64,000 nucleotides of DNA from Obelidium mucronatum (taxonomy: Eukaryota > Chytridiomycota > Chytridiomycetes > Chytridiales > Chytriomycetaceae). How positions within the stretch are numbered: the stretch's first letter is position 1; each line of letters begins with the position of its first letter. The notes under the pieces are model-generated. The model worked only from the letters and a program-made list of their open reading frames with translations. It ran no database searches and was not told where the DNA came from. Location: positions 276,047 through 340,046 of the forward strand of contig JAIVFH010000028.1 in NCBI GenBank assembly GCA_025765595.1, given 5' to 3'. This document shows positions 43,716 through 54,239 of this stretch, one piece after another. The position numbers were made by a program, and so were the translations under genes.

Positions 43716-46700
43716 ATGAACAGCAACCTCCTCAGTGATCGCACTACTACTACTACAACTAGACACAGTACTTCGAATAATAATAATGATGTCGATGCTG
43801 CTAGAATTCTTTCGAGGAATATCTCACAGATTGTTAGAGCTGGTTGTGTAAAGTCTCATCCATTGGATGGTCAAGTTGTTGTTGCTCATGCCAGAGCTTC
43901 GCTTAAATATCCTACAAGGCCTTTTACTCCTGCCGTTTTTGATTCTTTTGGAGGTGTGTATTTTTTTTTCATCACTGCATTACTGCCGAAGGCAGTGTAT
44001 TCTTTTTTTTTTCTTGATCGCCGAAGGCGAGATCTTACCGCCGTAGGCGGGTCCCACCGCCGGAGGCGGTATATCACCACCGAAGGTGGTACATCACCAC
44101 CGAAGGTGGTGTGGTGTATTTCTTTTTTTTTTTTTTTGTTCTTCTTGCTCGCCGAAGGCGAGATCTTACCGCCGTAGGCGGGTCCCACCGCCGGAGGCGG
44201 TACACATTCTTGTTTACACTACTGCCGAAGGCAGTGTATTCTTCTTTCTTTTCTTGATCGCCGAAGGCGAGATCTTACCGCCGTAGGCGGGTCCCACCGC
44301 CGGAGGCGGTACATATTCTTATTTACACTACTGCCGAAGACAGTTTTTTCGCCTTCATCATCGCCGTAGGCGATATATTCTTTTTCTCTCCTTTTGGTGT
44401 TCGTTTGGTTCGTTTGACAAACACTCAAAGGCCTTAAACAACACTCAACTTGTACATAGCAAGTCCATCAAGAAAACTGCGGCCTTCAATTCCATCAGCT
44501 AGATCTCTACACCCAAGACGGCTGGATCCGCTCAACTTGACCACTATCAACAAAGCTGAATCAACAACAACAACAACTCCAGATCCTCAATCCATCATCT
44601 CCTCCTCCCATGAATCAGAATCAGCAACTGCTACAAGTCCATCACCACCTCATATCCCTATACCAACAACAACCCTTGCAACCCGTCTCTCTCAATACAA
44701 ATCATCCAAAAAGAAAAATACCCCAACAACCACAAACTTTGATTTCCCCGAGTCTGATCTCGCACTCTCAAACACAAACACTTCTCACGATACAGTATCC
44801 CCCTTCACAAAAGACCTGCACACGTTACAACACATTCTCACTTCCTTCACATCCACATTCCATCATCTTCATACAACAGCCCATCTCCCACAAGTTTTAC
44901 AAACTCTCCAAGAAACTTTGACAACAGTCAACTCACTCTTGAAACGGCTTTCATACCTCCGAACAGTCGATCAACCTTCAAATGAATACCCGAAACTCGT
45001 CCTCAAGAAACATCGAGACTCGGTTGTAGAGTCCTTAATGAAGTGGATGACTCTTTCTGAATTGATTTCAGATTTGGATTCTCGCGTGCAGGTGGAATTG
45101 GCTGTGGGTGTATGTGGGTTCGTGATTCGATTGACGAGGGATGATCGAGTGCTTGGGAATGCGTTTAAACTCTTGTTTAAATTGAGTAAAGGTGTGGGGA
45201 ATGATGCGGCTTTTGGACGGAATGGTGTTCTTGGTGAGATTACTGTTTTTTTTTTTTTGTTTTTTTTGTTTTTTTTTTTGAAACTCATTGATAAATTCAA
45301 GATGGAATACTGAGCTATTTGAAGCACTTGACGCTGGACAATCGGCTGCTTATCCCGCATAAATGTGATATGGCCATCTATGCAGTTGCAACGTTTAAAA
45401 ATTTGTCGAGTGGCGGCGGAGAGTTGTCGTTTGAATCTCTTTTGGCAGCTCTGCCTGAGACACCACCAGAAACTGTTCCACTAAACTCTACCAAACAACA
45501 ACCACAACAACACGAAAGCATTGTCATCGTACTGTCCAGAATCATGTGGTTCTTGATGAATGTGAGTGCATGTGGTTTTCTTCACTCATTCATTTATTTT
45601 TTGATACACATAAAGCATCCACTCCCAAGCTCAACAACACCACTGGCAACAAGTCAACCACTTGCTCAGCAAAAACAGCATCGCGTCGCGCAAATCACAC
45701 AACTCATGATCCAAATCACTTCAACAATCCGGAACCTCTTGTCACTGCACCCCACCGAAACACACCAAAGTCTATGTAAAGAGTTTGTTTTTGTCGATGC
45801 TTGGAATGAGACGCAAAATGCACCTGTCGTCGGCAACAAGTCTCTTGAACAGCTGCGACGCGATCATCATCATCGTCAAGAATCAACAGCAATATCACCT
45901 TTACAGATTCTCGTTTCAGCGTTTGACTCGCAGAGATTTGGGTCCACGTGTGGGGAGAGCAAAGAACTGATGCTGAATGTAAGCAGGATTCTGAGTAAAG
46001 CTTCGTTGGATCCGGAATGTTTGCGGGTGCTGCGGTGTTGTAGTGGCGGTGGCGGTGGCAGTGTTGGTAAAGGGGCGACTGGCGGCAACGTGGGAAGTAT
46101 TGATTGGATAATGGATACTGTTTTCCAGTTTCAAAACAAAAAGGTGAGGGGGTTTGTACCTTATCCTATGTTTTTTTTTTTAAACCCAAAGTAAAAATTA
46201 ATCAAAAAAGATTAAACAACAGCCATTACTCCTTCGGCTACTATTTGTCCTCGGGAATATAAGCACACCGCCAACCACAGAAAGCGACCTTGAAAGTAAC
46301 TGCGATTTCGAAGAAGCCGAGTTTCGTTTGTTGAGCGAGTTCCACAAGTACAGCGGTGATCTTGTAGCTCTGTTTTGGAAGTACGGGAAAAAAGTTTTGA
46401 AGTTGCTTCGAAATGAGGCTGGAGAATTGACGAATGTGGGTGCTGGTGGCAGGTATGCTGAGAACGATTCGGGCCTTGATGACAGTGGGAGTAGTAGCGG
46501 AGAAGATGAAGAAAGTAGGATCGAGGCTACGGCAAGGATAAAAAAGAAGCGCTCCAGTTCGAAATCAAATGAAAAGAGTGAAGATTTGGCGGTGGATTGT
46601 GAGGATGTTTTGGTCAAGGTGACAGCTTTAAACAACCTGCTTGACAACCCATGTCTAATCCAACCGTGATCTATCAAACAAAAATAAGATTGTTAGACTG

Positions 46701-47869
46701 ATATCAAACATGTCTGTATATCCACCTACTGGAACGGAGATATCATGCATGATTGAATTGGAGTTGATGCTTGACTTGATTGAACTCGCTGCGTCTCTTC
46801 CCAGCCATGAAGAACTCGTGTTGAATCTGGCAGCAGCGTTGGCCAATTTCACGTTTTATGGAACAGAGGATAATTTCTTGCTTCAGCGGAAAACGGAAGT
46901 TTTAGAATGTGAGTGTAGTGGTTTTGTTGCCCTGCATTTTTCACTTTAAACTAAAAAAAAAAAAAAAAAAAAAAAAAATGATAGTAATGCTACCGCTACT
47001 ACTTCACGAGAACCATGAGCTTGTCGAACAAGCTACCAGAGTCTACTCGAATCTATGTCGACCTCTACCACCATCACAGTCGCAAAGGAAGGAATCTAAC
47101 GTCCCAGAAATACAATCTTGGATGTCTCGACACCGTGGAGGCATTGAACTGCTAACTATCCTGATTGATCATCCGTGTCCACAAGTTGTAACCAATGTTT
47201 GTGGGACATTGATAAATCTATTCAGTGGGGGTGGAGAGAGAGATACCAACAACAGTGGTGCAATATCATGTGGAAAGCAATTAGTTTCATGTGGTGGAGT
47301 CGAAAAGTTGATTGATTTGGTGCAGGATGCAATGGCGGCCAGTGATTTGAGGATTGCTGGGTTGGGATGCAAAGCACTTTTAAACCTGATTTCATTGGAT
47401 GCATCATCATCAGATGGCATGAGAGGAGGGGAATTATGCTTTTTCAAAGAGGAGGAGGAGTTGCGGTTGGGGGTTTTGATGGTCCAGTATCTCGGTAAAG
47501 AATTCTAACCTACTTTCCTACCCCTTTTTTTCGCCAAGTCCTCGAATTCTAACTGGAACAATTTCAGATGTTGTTTCACCACCACTTGTGAATCCGCCTC
47601 CCTTTGTACGGATGCAGAGCCAACAGGACTTGTTTTCGCATTCTCCAGGAGAGAATAAAGAAGAGTGGGATTTGGGAGAATCCCAGGACAAGAAAGACAA
47701 GGAAACACAGCCTGGGGTTTTAAGTCATGAAGAACGCGAGTTTATGGATATTGCTAAACGTGTGTTGTATCTTCTTGGATGTGACAGTGCAGATGGTGAA
47801 GTGGAAACAGAGGAGGATCTTGAATTGGAATCCAGTGGACGGCATCAAAAGAAAGAAGTTGGTGTTTGA
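43716..47869 (+). CDS. ARMC2: ARMC2-like armadillo-repeat axoneme assembly protein
   Basis: ATG 43716 (MNSNLLSDRTTTTTTRHSTS), a low-complexity N-terminus and long intron 1 (about 43955-44440) with hairpin arrays. Armadillo-type helices follow: LAVGVCGFVIRLTRDDRVLG, LIPHKCDMAIYAVATFKNLS, QITQLMIQITSTIRNLLSL, PLLLRLLFVLGNIS. The succession EDVLVK-IVRLISNMSVYPPT (splice at about 46618/46696), EELVLNLAAALANFTFYGTE, VCGTLINLF, CGGVEKLIDLVQDAM and LGCKALLNLIS parallels the C-terminal half of vertebrate ARMC2 block by block. The stop is at 47869. ARMC2 is required for flagellar central-apparatus and radial-spoke assembly, so a zoospore flagellum is implied. Poly-T and poly-A runs mark several introns (45246, 46952). 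The frame is intact throughout. Confidence 0.82.
43982..44374 (+). repeat. Array of about 16 GNA-loop palindromes in ARMC2 intron 1
   Basis: Palindromes at 43982-43996, 44018-44030, 44038-44050, 44056-44070, 44076-44090, 44096-44110, 44148-44162, 44169-44181, 44187-44201, 44221-44235, 44258-44270, 44278-44290, 44296-44310, 44330-44344 (one mismatch) and 44360-44374, plus weak ones. A composite module TCGCC-GAA-GGCGA, GATCTT, CCGCC-GTA-GGCGG, GTCCC, ACCGCC-GGA-GGCGGT recurs three times (44018, 44148, 44258), each led by a T-rich stretch. All loops are GNA on the transcript strand. Confidence 0.92.
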
Positions 47870-48216
47870 CGTGACATTTCTTTTTGTTTTCTTCTATTGA
47901 TTGTGGATGATGGTATAAAGACAGAAAAAAAGCACTCACCATTTTGAGGAGATTTGTGATATGTGTATATTGCTTTTTTCGCGATATCTAATCCCAGTGT
48001 CAAGGTGTATCGCGTTTATAAAATCGTTGCTTGTCGAGAGGAAACACCATGGATCTTGAGAGACGCAGTAAACACTTGGAAGACGAGAAGACGTAGAATT
48101 GAGAAGAATACGATGATGTGTAAAATTAAAATAGAATTGAACAGAAAGTTGTGGAAGAAGGGAGAAAAATTGCAAAGCACACAACCAACAAAAAAAAAAG
48201 TCCAAATTCAACCAAG

Positions 48217-50741
48217 ATGGGCGGTCAAACAATTGCAATCCATGACGACTCTGAAGTAAGATCATCTGAGCACTTTGACTAATAACCATGTATTTAACAT
48301 GACGTACTTTGGAAACTGCTTAGTTCTCAAATTATGTCCGCAGCAGCAAGCTCACAGTAGTTGACTTTACAGCAACATGGTAAAAAACACAAGAAAGCAA
48401 TCGCGTATTTCTCGACCGTTCGTGTGCTAATGGACAGTGTGTGGACAGGTGTGGACCATGCAAGATGGTTGCGCCGCGCTTTGAAGCTCTTGCGGGCCAA
48501 TACCCAGACGTCAACTTCCTGAAAGTGGATGTGGATGAGATGAAGTCTATTGCCAGCGCGCACCAGGTGTCCGCAATGCCCACGTTCATGTTCTTCCAAA
48601 GCGGCGAGAAGCTTGACCAGGTGCGTGTTTCCAGCGCTTAAAGCCGCTTTTCCTGACAAGAAACCGCGCAGGTCGTCGGCGCTGAAATCGCCAAAGTCGA
48701 AGCGCTGACCGCGGCGCTGGCGGTCGACACTGCGGCGCTGACGGCCGACGAACTCAAGGCGCGCGGAAACAAGGAATTCGCGGCGGGAAACCACCCGGCT
48801 GCGATCCGCTTCTTCACGGCGGCGATTGCAAAGGACCCAAGCAACCACGTGCTGTACTCAAACAGGTGGGTTGTGCGGGGCGGCGTGTCTGGCTCTGGCG
48901 TGGTTAACACTGGGCTGCAGATCCGCGTCGTATGCTAGCACGCAAAACTACACCAAGGCGCTGCTCGATGCCGAAGAAACTGTCAAAATTAACCCATCCT
49001 GGGCAAAGGGATACTCACGAAAGGGTGCCGCGTTGCACGGATTGGGCGAGTATGACGAAGCTATTGAGGCATACAAGGCTGGTTTGGAGATTGAGCCTGC
49101 GAATGCCCTTTTGAAAAAGGGGTTGGAAGAGGCTGAAGCTTTGGCCTTGGACCAAAAGAATGCTGGTAGCAAGGATGATGGAGAAGATGTGAACGATATG
49201 GAGAGTGGTAAGTTTCTATTTTTTTTCTTCAGACGAGATCACCAACGCTTTCCTTTTTTTATTTTCACAGGACTGGGCAAGCTCTTTGGTGGTGACGTTT
49301 TTGCCAAGATTGCTCAAAACCCAAAACTCTCCCCCTTGCTTGCTCAGCCAGACTATGTTCAAAAGATTGCCGAAATTCAAAAGAACCCAAGCAACATCAA
49401 CACCTACATGCAAGATCCACGCATCATGAACACCATGTTGGGATTGATGGGATTGGACGCAAAAGCAATGGGACGGGACGAGATGGATGCTCAGATGAAG
49501 GAGGCAGAAGATGATGAGGAAGAGAAGCCAGCGCCAAAACCAACTCCAAAGCCAGCCCAGCAGCAGCAAAAGCAAAAGGCGCCAGAGCCAATGGACGTTG
49601 ATGATAATCTGTCAGAAGAGGAAAAGGAAAAGAAGGCCAAGCGTGCCGCTAGTGACAAGGCAAAGGATGCTGGTAACGCTCTCTACAAAAAGCGTGCATT
49701 TACCGATGCTTTGGCAAAGTACAATGAAGCTTTCGAGTTGGATGAAACCAATATCGCTGTCTTGACCAACAAGTCTGGTTGGTTTTTTCAATGTTTGCAA
49801 ACTTTTCACTTTCACAATTACTAAACTTGAAACCCAGCTGTTTTGTTTGAAATGGGCGACTTTGATGAATGCATCAAGGTCTGTGACGAAGCCGTCGAAA
49901 AGGGACGTGAAATCCGTGCCGATTTCAAGATTATTGCCAAAGCCTTTGGCCGAATGGGTAACGCTTACAGCAAGCTCAACGACCTCAAAAACGCCATCAA
50001 GTACTACGAAAAGTCTCTCTCCGAGCACCGTACTCCAGACGTTCTTACAAAACTCCGTGAAACCGAGAAGCTCCAAAAGGAGGCAGAGAAGGAAGCTTAT
50101 CGCAACCCAGAGCTTGCTGACGCTGCTCGTGAAATCGGAAACGAGTTGTTCAAGAAACATTCTTACGCCGACGCTGTGAAGCACTACACTGAAGCCATCA
50201 AACGTAATGACAAGGACCCGCGTAACTTTTCGAACCGTGCTGCTTGTTACATCAAGTTGATGGCGCTTCCAGAAGCTGATAAAGATTGTGATGAAGCTTT
50301 GAAGATTGACCCCTTGTTTATCAAGGCTTACATTCGTAAAGCATCCATCCTTATTGCCAAGAGGGACTTTACCAAGGCTGTGGACATGTGTAGTGAGGCT
50401 AAGGAGAAGGATGTTGATGGAAAACACCACGCCGAGATTGATGGAATTGTAAGTTGTTCCTTTTTTTCTTTTTGATGAAGTTGCTGATCCTGTGATTACA
50501 GATTATGAAAGCGTATGCTGGTCTTAATGAAGTACAATCTGGTGGTGGTGACCGTGAAGAGATTCTCGCTCGCGCTATGCAAGACCCTGAAGTTCAGAAG
50601 ATTATGGGAGACCCAGTCATGAAAACAATCCTTCAACAAATGCAGGAGGACCCAGCTGCTGCCAGGGACCACATGAAGAACCCGGCAATTGCTGCCAAGA
50701 TTAGGACTTTGATCAATGCAGGAATTATCCAAACGCGTTAA
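48217..50741 (+). CDS. STI1: Thioredoxin-Sti1/Hop fusion co-chaperone
   Basis: Exons: 48217-48255, 48324-48379, 48449-48620, 48672-48866, about 48922-49205, about 49271-49778, and onward to 50741. Residues 1-105 form a thioredoxin: [20 protein letters not shown] (WCGPC reconstituted across the 48379/48449 splice), FLKVDVDEMKSIASAHQVSA, MPTFMFFQSGEKLDQ. The exon 48672-48866 runs without a break from the thioredoxin end (VVGAEIAKVEALTAAL) into TPR1 (LTADELKARGNKEFAAGNHP). TPR1, DP1 (LFGGDVFAKIAQNPKLSPLL), an acidic linker (PEPMDVDDNLSEEEKEKKAK), TPR2A, TPR2B and DP2 (ILARAMQDPEVQKIMGDPVM) complete a normal Hop that couples Hsp70 and Hsp90. Splice phases fit throughout. Confidence 0.92.
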
Positions 50742-50905
50742 AAAGTTCGCGTGATTTCTGCATTTGTGTTTTTTAGTTTCTCTGTTTTATTGAAGCATTA
50801 AAGAAAGGAAATATTTTTGAATGTTCGGAGTTTCAAATTTCGCTGTCAAACACAAAGAATCCCTAACAATCCACTAGTAGGAGCTACTTCTCCCAGCGAC
50901 TTTAA

Positions 50906-51433
50906 ATGAGCAGTCTAGGCTTTACATATACCACCATCTACGCCAACAGCTCGTGCGTTCCGGGCAACGTGTTTCAAATAATGTTTGTCCCTGCAACCAC
51001 ACCATGCGTCCCAATCTCGACTTGCTACAGTGTCGACGCCTCTGGAGGAGCCTGGGTTACCACTGGATGCACGAGTTTGTCAAATATCCGCGCAGTAATC
51101 TCATCTCAGTTTAAGGATGAGCTCTATTTCAGCACAAACACGTACAACACCGTCAACTGCCAAGGCGCTGTATCTGGAGTGAACGCGTTTTCTCTAGATA
51201 AATGCGGACAGACCTCTGCCACTTCTAGTAAAATCAGTTTCGATGGCAATGCACGCACTGGTGGTAACAACAACAAACCAAAGACGGCTATTATATCGAG
51301 TTACAATGACACGGACTGTAGTGGACCCAAACTGTCGACATCACCTGATTTGAATATGGTTTTGGATGGAAATTGTCATTTGGTTGTTGATGGCGGAACG
51401 TCTTCTTATAATGGATTGATTCAGTTTTTTTAA
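50906..51433 (+). CDS. Cysteine-rich hypothetical protein
   Basis: 175 aa, intronless, ATG 50906 (MSSLGFTYTTIYANSSCVPG) to TAA 51433. Eight cysteines are spaced through a Ser/Thr/Asn-rich, beta-type sequence (TTPCVPISTCYSVDASGGAW, TVNCQGAV, KCGQTSATSS, DTDCSGPKLS), as in extracellular disulfide proteins. No hydrophobic signal peptide precedes it, and no in-frame upstream exon with one is evident (50760-50905). I do not recognise the family. Confidence 0.7.
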   Translation: MSSLGFTYTTIYANSSCVPGNVFQIMFVPATTPCVPISTCYSVDASGGAWVTTGCTSLSNIRAVISSQFKDELYFSTNTYNTVNCQGAVSGVNAFSLDKCGQTSATSSKISFDGNARTGGNNNKPKTAIISSYNDTDCSGPKLSTSPDLNMVLDGNCHLVVDGGTSSYNGLIQFF

Positions 51434-51691
51434 AGTGCCAAAGACACCCAAAGGGACCAAACTGATAAATGAATAAAAAAAAGGGACTTTGTGAAGTTTT
51501 ACCAGGTCTGATTTGATCTTCCTGAAGGACGCAATCAGGAACAAGGGTGTATCTGTTGATAAGAAATATTAAATATTCAGGGTTCGAATGAGGCAGGACT
51601 TTACATTTTTATTTTGGCATTATATCCCCGCCAGAAAGAATCTATATTACAACCAAAGGGAGAGAAGGGGGTGTGCTTTGTATTTTTGAAG

Positions 51692-51943
51692 TCATGCAAA
51701 GAACTGATTCACATTGTTTATCATGTTTTTGACTGACTTTGTGATCTTGGAAGCAGAGTTGACGGCAGTGTTGCCACCAGAGTCCCCTTCATCGCTCCTT
51801 AGTCCCCGAGTCGTCTGTTGGCTGATGGTATGAAAAGGGACTCCTGAGCGAGAGGTTTCGTAGGAGGAGGAGTTGTGGTGGATGTTGCTATGCCGCGCTG
51901 GAGCAATGAGAGACATGACAGCTGATGAAGGGGAGGAGCTCAT
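51692..51943 (-). CDS. Distant small SPSVVAS-family protein
   Basis: 83 aa from ATG 51943 (MSSSPSSAVMSLIAPARHSN). An in-frame ATG at 51964 would add seven residues. The start S-P-S-x-A-V-M-S-L-I-A-P matches the S-P-S-V-V-A-S-L-A-P core of its neighbours, and the end (SVKNMINNVNQFF) resembles their amphipathic tail. The middle (SGVPFHTISQQTTRGLRSDE) is unrelated. Function unknown; assignment by core and clustering only. Confidence 0.5.
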   Translation of the reverse strand: MSSSPSSAVMSLIAPARHSNIHHNSSSYETSRSGVPFHTISQQTTRGLRSDEGDSGGNTAVNSASKITKSVKNMINNVNQFFA

Positions 51944-51964
51944 TGGTTTCAAGTGTGTCCGCAT

Positions 51965-52400
51965 TAAGAAGTAATTGTATATAGGTGCTGGTTTGTTGAA
52001 GGGGGGGAAAGGTTATGTGAAGGCTTGCTATTTGAGCTCCTTTTTGTTTGGGTTGGAACCTTGTGAATGCTCTGAAACGACCGACTTCGAACTTTGCTGG
52101 AAATTGTGCCCAATGGTCACGAAATTTTTTTAAGATTAGAACCCGTAATGCTTTTCAACTTAATCTGCAGTACTGAAGACGCCCTATCCTAAAAGGGGAA
52201 AAACGTATTATGTCGATGCATTGATGACCCTTGACGTTTGCCCCTGTCTCTCTTAATTCATCAAACAATTAGTTTTAAGTTCAGTGTTCTGATAAAATGC
52301 ACAAAAGAATAAGACTTTCAGTTTTGAGTGAATAGTAGCGATTAATCATGCATTCATAGAATAAATCATATTTTATTCATCCCACTAAAACAAATGTATT
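51965..52400. other. Gene-poor spacer
   Basis: AT-rich stretch with no supportable ORF or RNA gene. It separates the distant small-protein gene from the duplicated A/B pair. Confidence 0.4.
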
Positions 52401-52534
52401 ATAACCAGAAATTATAATGGAAAGGACTCAATATTATTGCAATACTGAATCCTGATAACACGGAAAGCAATGTTTTTTGTAACCGAAAGGTTGTGTACTG
52501 CACTCTTTCGCAGCCAAACTGGTCATTTTGAATT

Positions 52535-52699
52535 TCATTTGAATAGCTTGGCAATGATATACGTGATTCCGCTGGAGGAAGAAGTGGAGTCATTTGTCTT
52601 GGTCCTTGGAACGGAAAGTTGGGTGACTCCTTGATCTGGTCTGGGAATAAAAACATGGTTCTTTGGAGCGAAGGAAGCAACGACACTTGGGGAAAGCAT
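52535..52699 (-). CDS. Small SPSVVAS-family protein (type A), second copy
   Basis: 54 aa: MLSPSVVASFAPKNHVFIPR, GVTQLSVPRTKTNDSTSSSS, ending YIIAKLFK. Close paralogue of 34954-35118, of equal length. The start is fixed by that homology. A TATA-like box lies 66 bases upstream. Same unknown function. Confidence 0.7.
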   Translation of the reverse strand: MLSPSVVASFAPKNHVFIPRPDQGVTQLSVPRTKTNDSTSSSSGITYIIAKLFK

Positions 52700-52764
52700 T
52701 TTGAAGTTGATTTGAAAGAGACTAAGAGTTCTGAGGGTTGGATATGTAGTCGGTGGTGCGAACC

Positions 52765-52771
52765 ATTTATA
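52765..52771 (-). promoter_or_regulatory. TATA-like box of small-protein gene (type A, second copy)
   Basis: TATAAAT on the minus strand, about 66 bases upstream of ATG 52699. CACAGTATTGGACTTGAC recurs further upstream (about 52815-52830), as at 35.24 kb. Confidence 0.55.
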
Positions 52772-53195
52772 CATTTCCAGGTTTTTTGAACCTGCCGGTT
52801 TCAGAGTTGAGGTCAAGTCCAATACTGTGACGTGGCGCATAGAACTCTTTTCTCGAGCGTGGTTTCTTTTGATTGTTTGGCAGAATCGTGGGGATTTGTG
52901 CCTTTTTTATCCTTCATCATCTGATATCATTACTCCATAACTACAGGCAAGAAAAAGCGTTTCAGTATGGTATTGTTGGATAAAGGGTAACACATCAATA
53001 ATGAACAGATTGACCAGAATAGAGTAACAAATTTAAACGAGATAGGAAGTCAATAGTCATTAATTTTTTAATAAAGCTTTATTTTTTTGGTATTTATATA
53101 ATATGCACAATGCAAGGCTTAAATATCATTATATTGATGCAAGAGAAGGATGGATCAATCAAGTGGCTCGTTGGATGTGTGTCCAAAATGAGCGA

Positions 53196-53369
53196 CTATT
53201 TAAAGAGATTTTTCACAGAAGCCTTGAATGACTCGATGCTATTTTTTGAGCTTGTCGAGTCGTTGGTGTTTGTTCGTGGAACTGGAAGGCCGAACACTTC
53301 TTGGCCGTTCTTGGGGACAAAGACGTGGTCCTTGGGAACCATGGAGGCGACTACGCTGGGAGAGAACAT
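53196..53369 (-). CDS. Small SPSVVAS-family protein (type B), intact copy
   Basis: 57 aa: MFSPSVVASMVPKDHVFVPK, GQEVFGLPVPRTNTNDSTSS, ending ESFKASVKNLFK. This is the only unbroken member of the three near-identical B-type copies, and it defines the normal reading frame for those at 14.76 and 35.65 kb. Upstream it shares 5' untranslated sequence (a CAA-rich stretch) with both. Confidence 0.72.
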   Translation of the reverse strand: MFSPSVVASMVPKDHVFVPKNGQEVFGLPVPRTNTNDSTSSKNSIESFKASVKNLFK

Positions 53370-53429
53370 TCTGACTATTTTGGTTGTTGTTGTTTGTTTT
53401 GATGAGGGTAGTCTGTACAAGAGTCACTT

Positions 53430-53438
53430 CCTTTTATG
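53430..53438 (-). promoter_or_regulatory. TATA-like box of small-protein gene (type B, intact copy)
   Basis: CATAAAAGG on the minus strand, 61 bases upstream of ATG 53369, same as in the two sister copies. Confidence 0.55.
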
Positions 53439-53677
53439 TTTGTTTTGAAGGAGTTGAACCTTACATTTCAAACTGTGGCAAAGTCATGGCAAAGTCACCT
53501 CGACACACGGCAACTCAACCTGTCACGTGATTCGATTGAACTGGAAGATTCGAGGAGCTTCTGTTGCGAATACTGAGTCAGATGTTCGCTGACTCTCGAT
53601 TACCGTTTCACGCGTTTTACTGCAATATTGAAATTGGGTATGATACATCCTTTATTTAACATTGCAGAACCAAAACA

Positions 53678-53857
53678 TCACTCATCAATGAGTTTTACAA
53701 AGTCTCTGGATTTCGGGTGATTTAGTTTCGCTGTAAAGATTCTCTTAAAGGTGTAGACTGATTCTGGAATATGCTGCGGACGTTTCACACCTTTGAGAAA
53801 GTAGACGTGGTTTTTAGGTGCGAGAGAAGCTACTGCGTTTGGGGAATTATGGTGCAT
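53678..53857 (-). CDS. Small SPSVVAS-family protein (divergent)
   Basis: 59 aa from ATG 53857 (MHHNSPNAVASLAPKNHVYF). The core S-P-N-A-V-A-S-L-A-P-K-N-H-V aligns with types A and B. The second half (KRPQHIPESVYTFKRIFTAK) is different, lacking the P-R-T-x-T-N-D-S-T block. The frame is open and probably used; function unknown. Confidence 0.55.
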   Translation of the reverse strand: MHHNSPNAVASLAPKNHVYFLKGVKRPQHIPESVYTFKRIFTAKLNHPKSRDFVKLIDE

Positions 53858-54239
53858 TCGACGTTGGATGGCTAATGGATTGGTTTTTTTTGTTGCTTTT
53901 ATGTGTTCGTCGAAACATGTTGAACTTTGGTTTATTCGCCCCACGAATTTTGGAACACTGTAAACTAACAGCTGCTTTCGCTTTTTGAAGTATCAGATGG
54001 GTGTTTTACTTGATGGTAATGTGCTTTATTGCATGAGGGGATTTTCAAGAAAGAAGTGCAATAATCTCGTCATCCTTTCAGCAACCCGAAGTTTCTTCTG
54101 GAAAAACTTTAATAAGTACTTTACAAGTTTAATTTCACAAGTTTAACAATGTTGAATGCTATTGTACATAGTTTTTATTATCAAGAATACAGAAAGAAAG
54201 CAGTTGAAGGAAGGGAACTGAAAGAGAACCGATCCGACA

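Noticed and set aside
43716..44290. Arg/Gly-rich peptides translated through the hairpin arrays (RRDLTAVGG-type)
   Set aside because: They arise in any frame from the palindromes within introns and are removed by splicing in the surrounding gene models.
46228..46242. CTCCTTCGGCTA, similar to the hairpin core
   Set aside because: It lies in ARMC2 coding sequence (LLRLL), the arms do not pair beyond two bases, and it is explained by codons.
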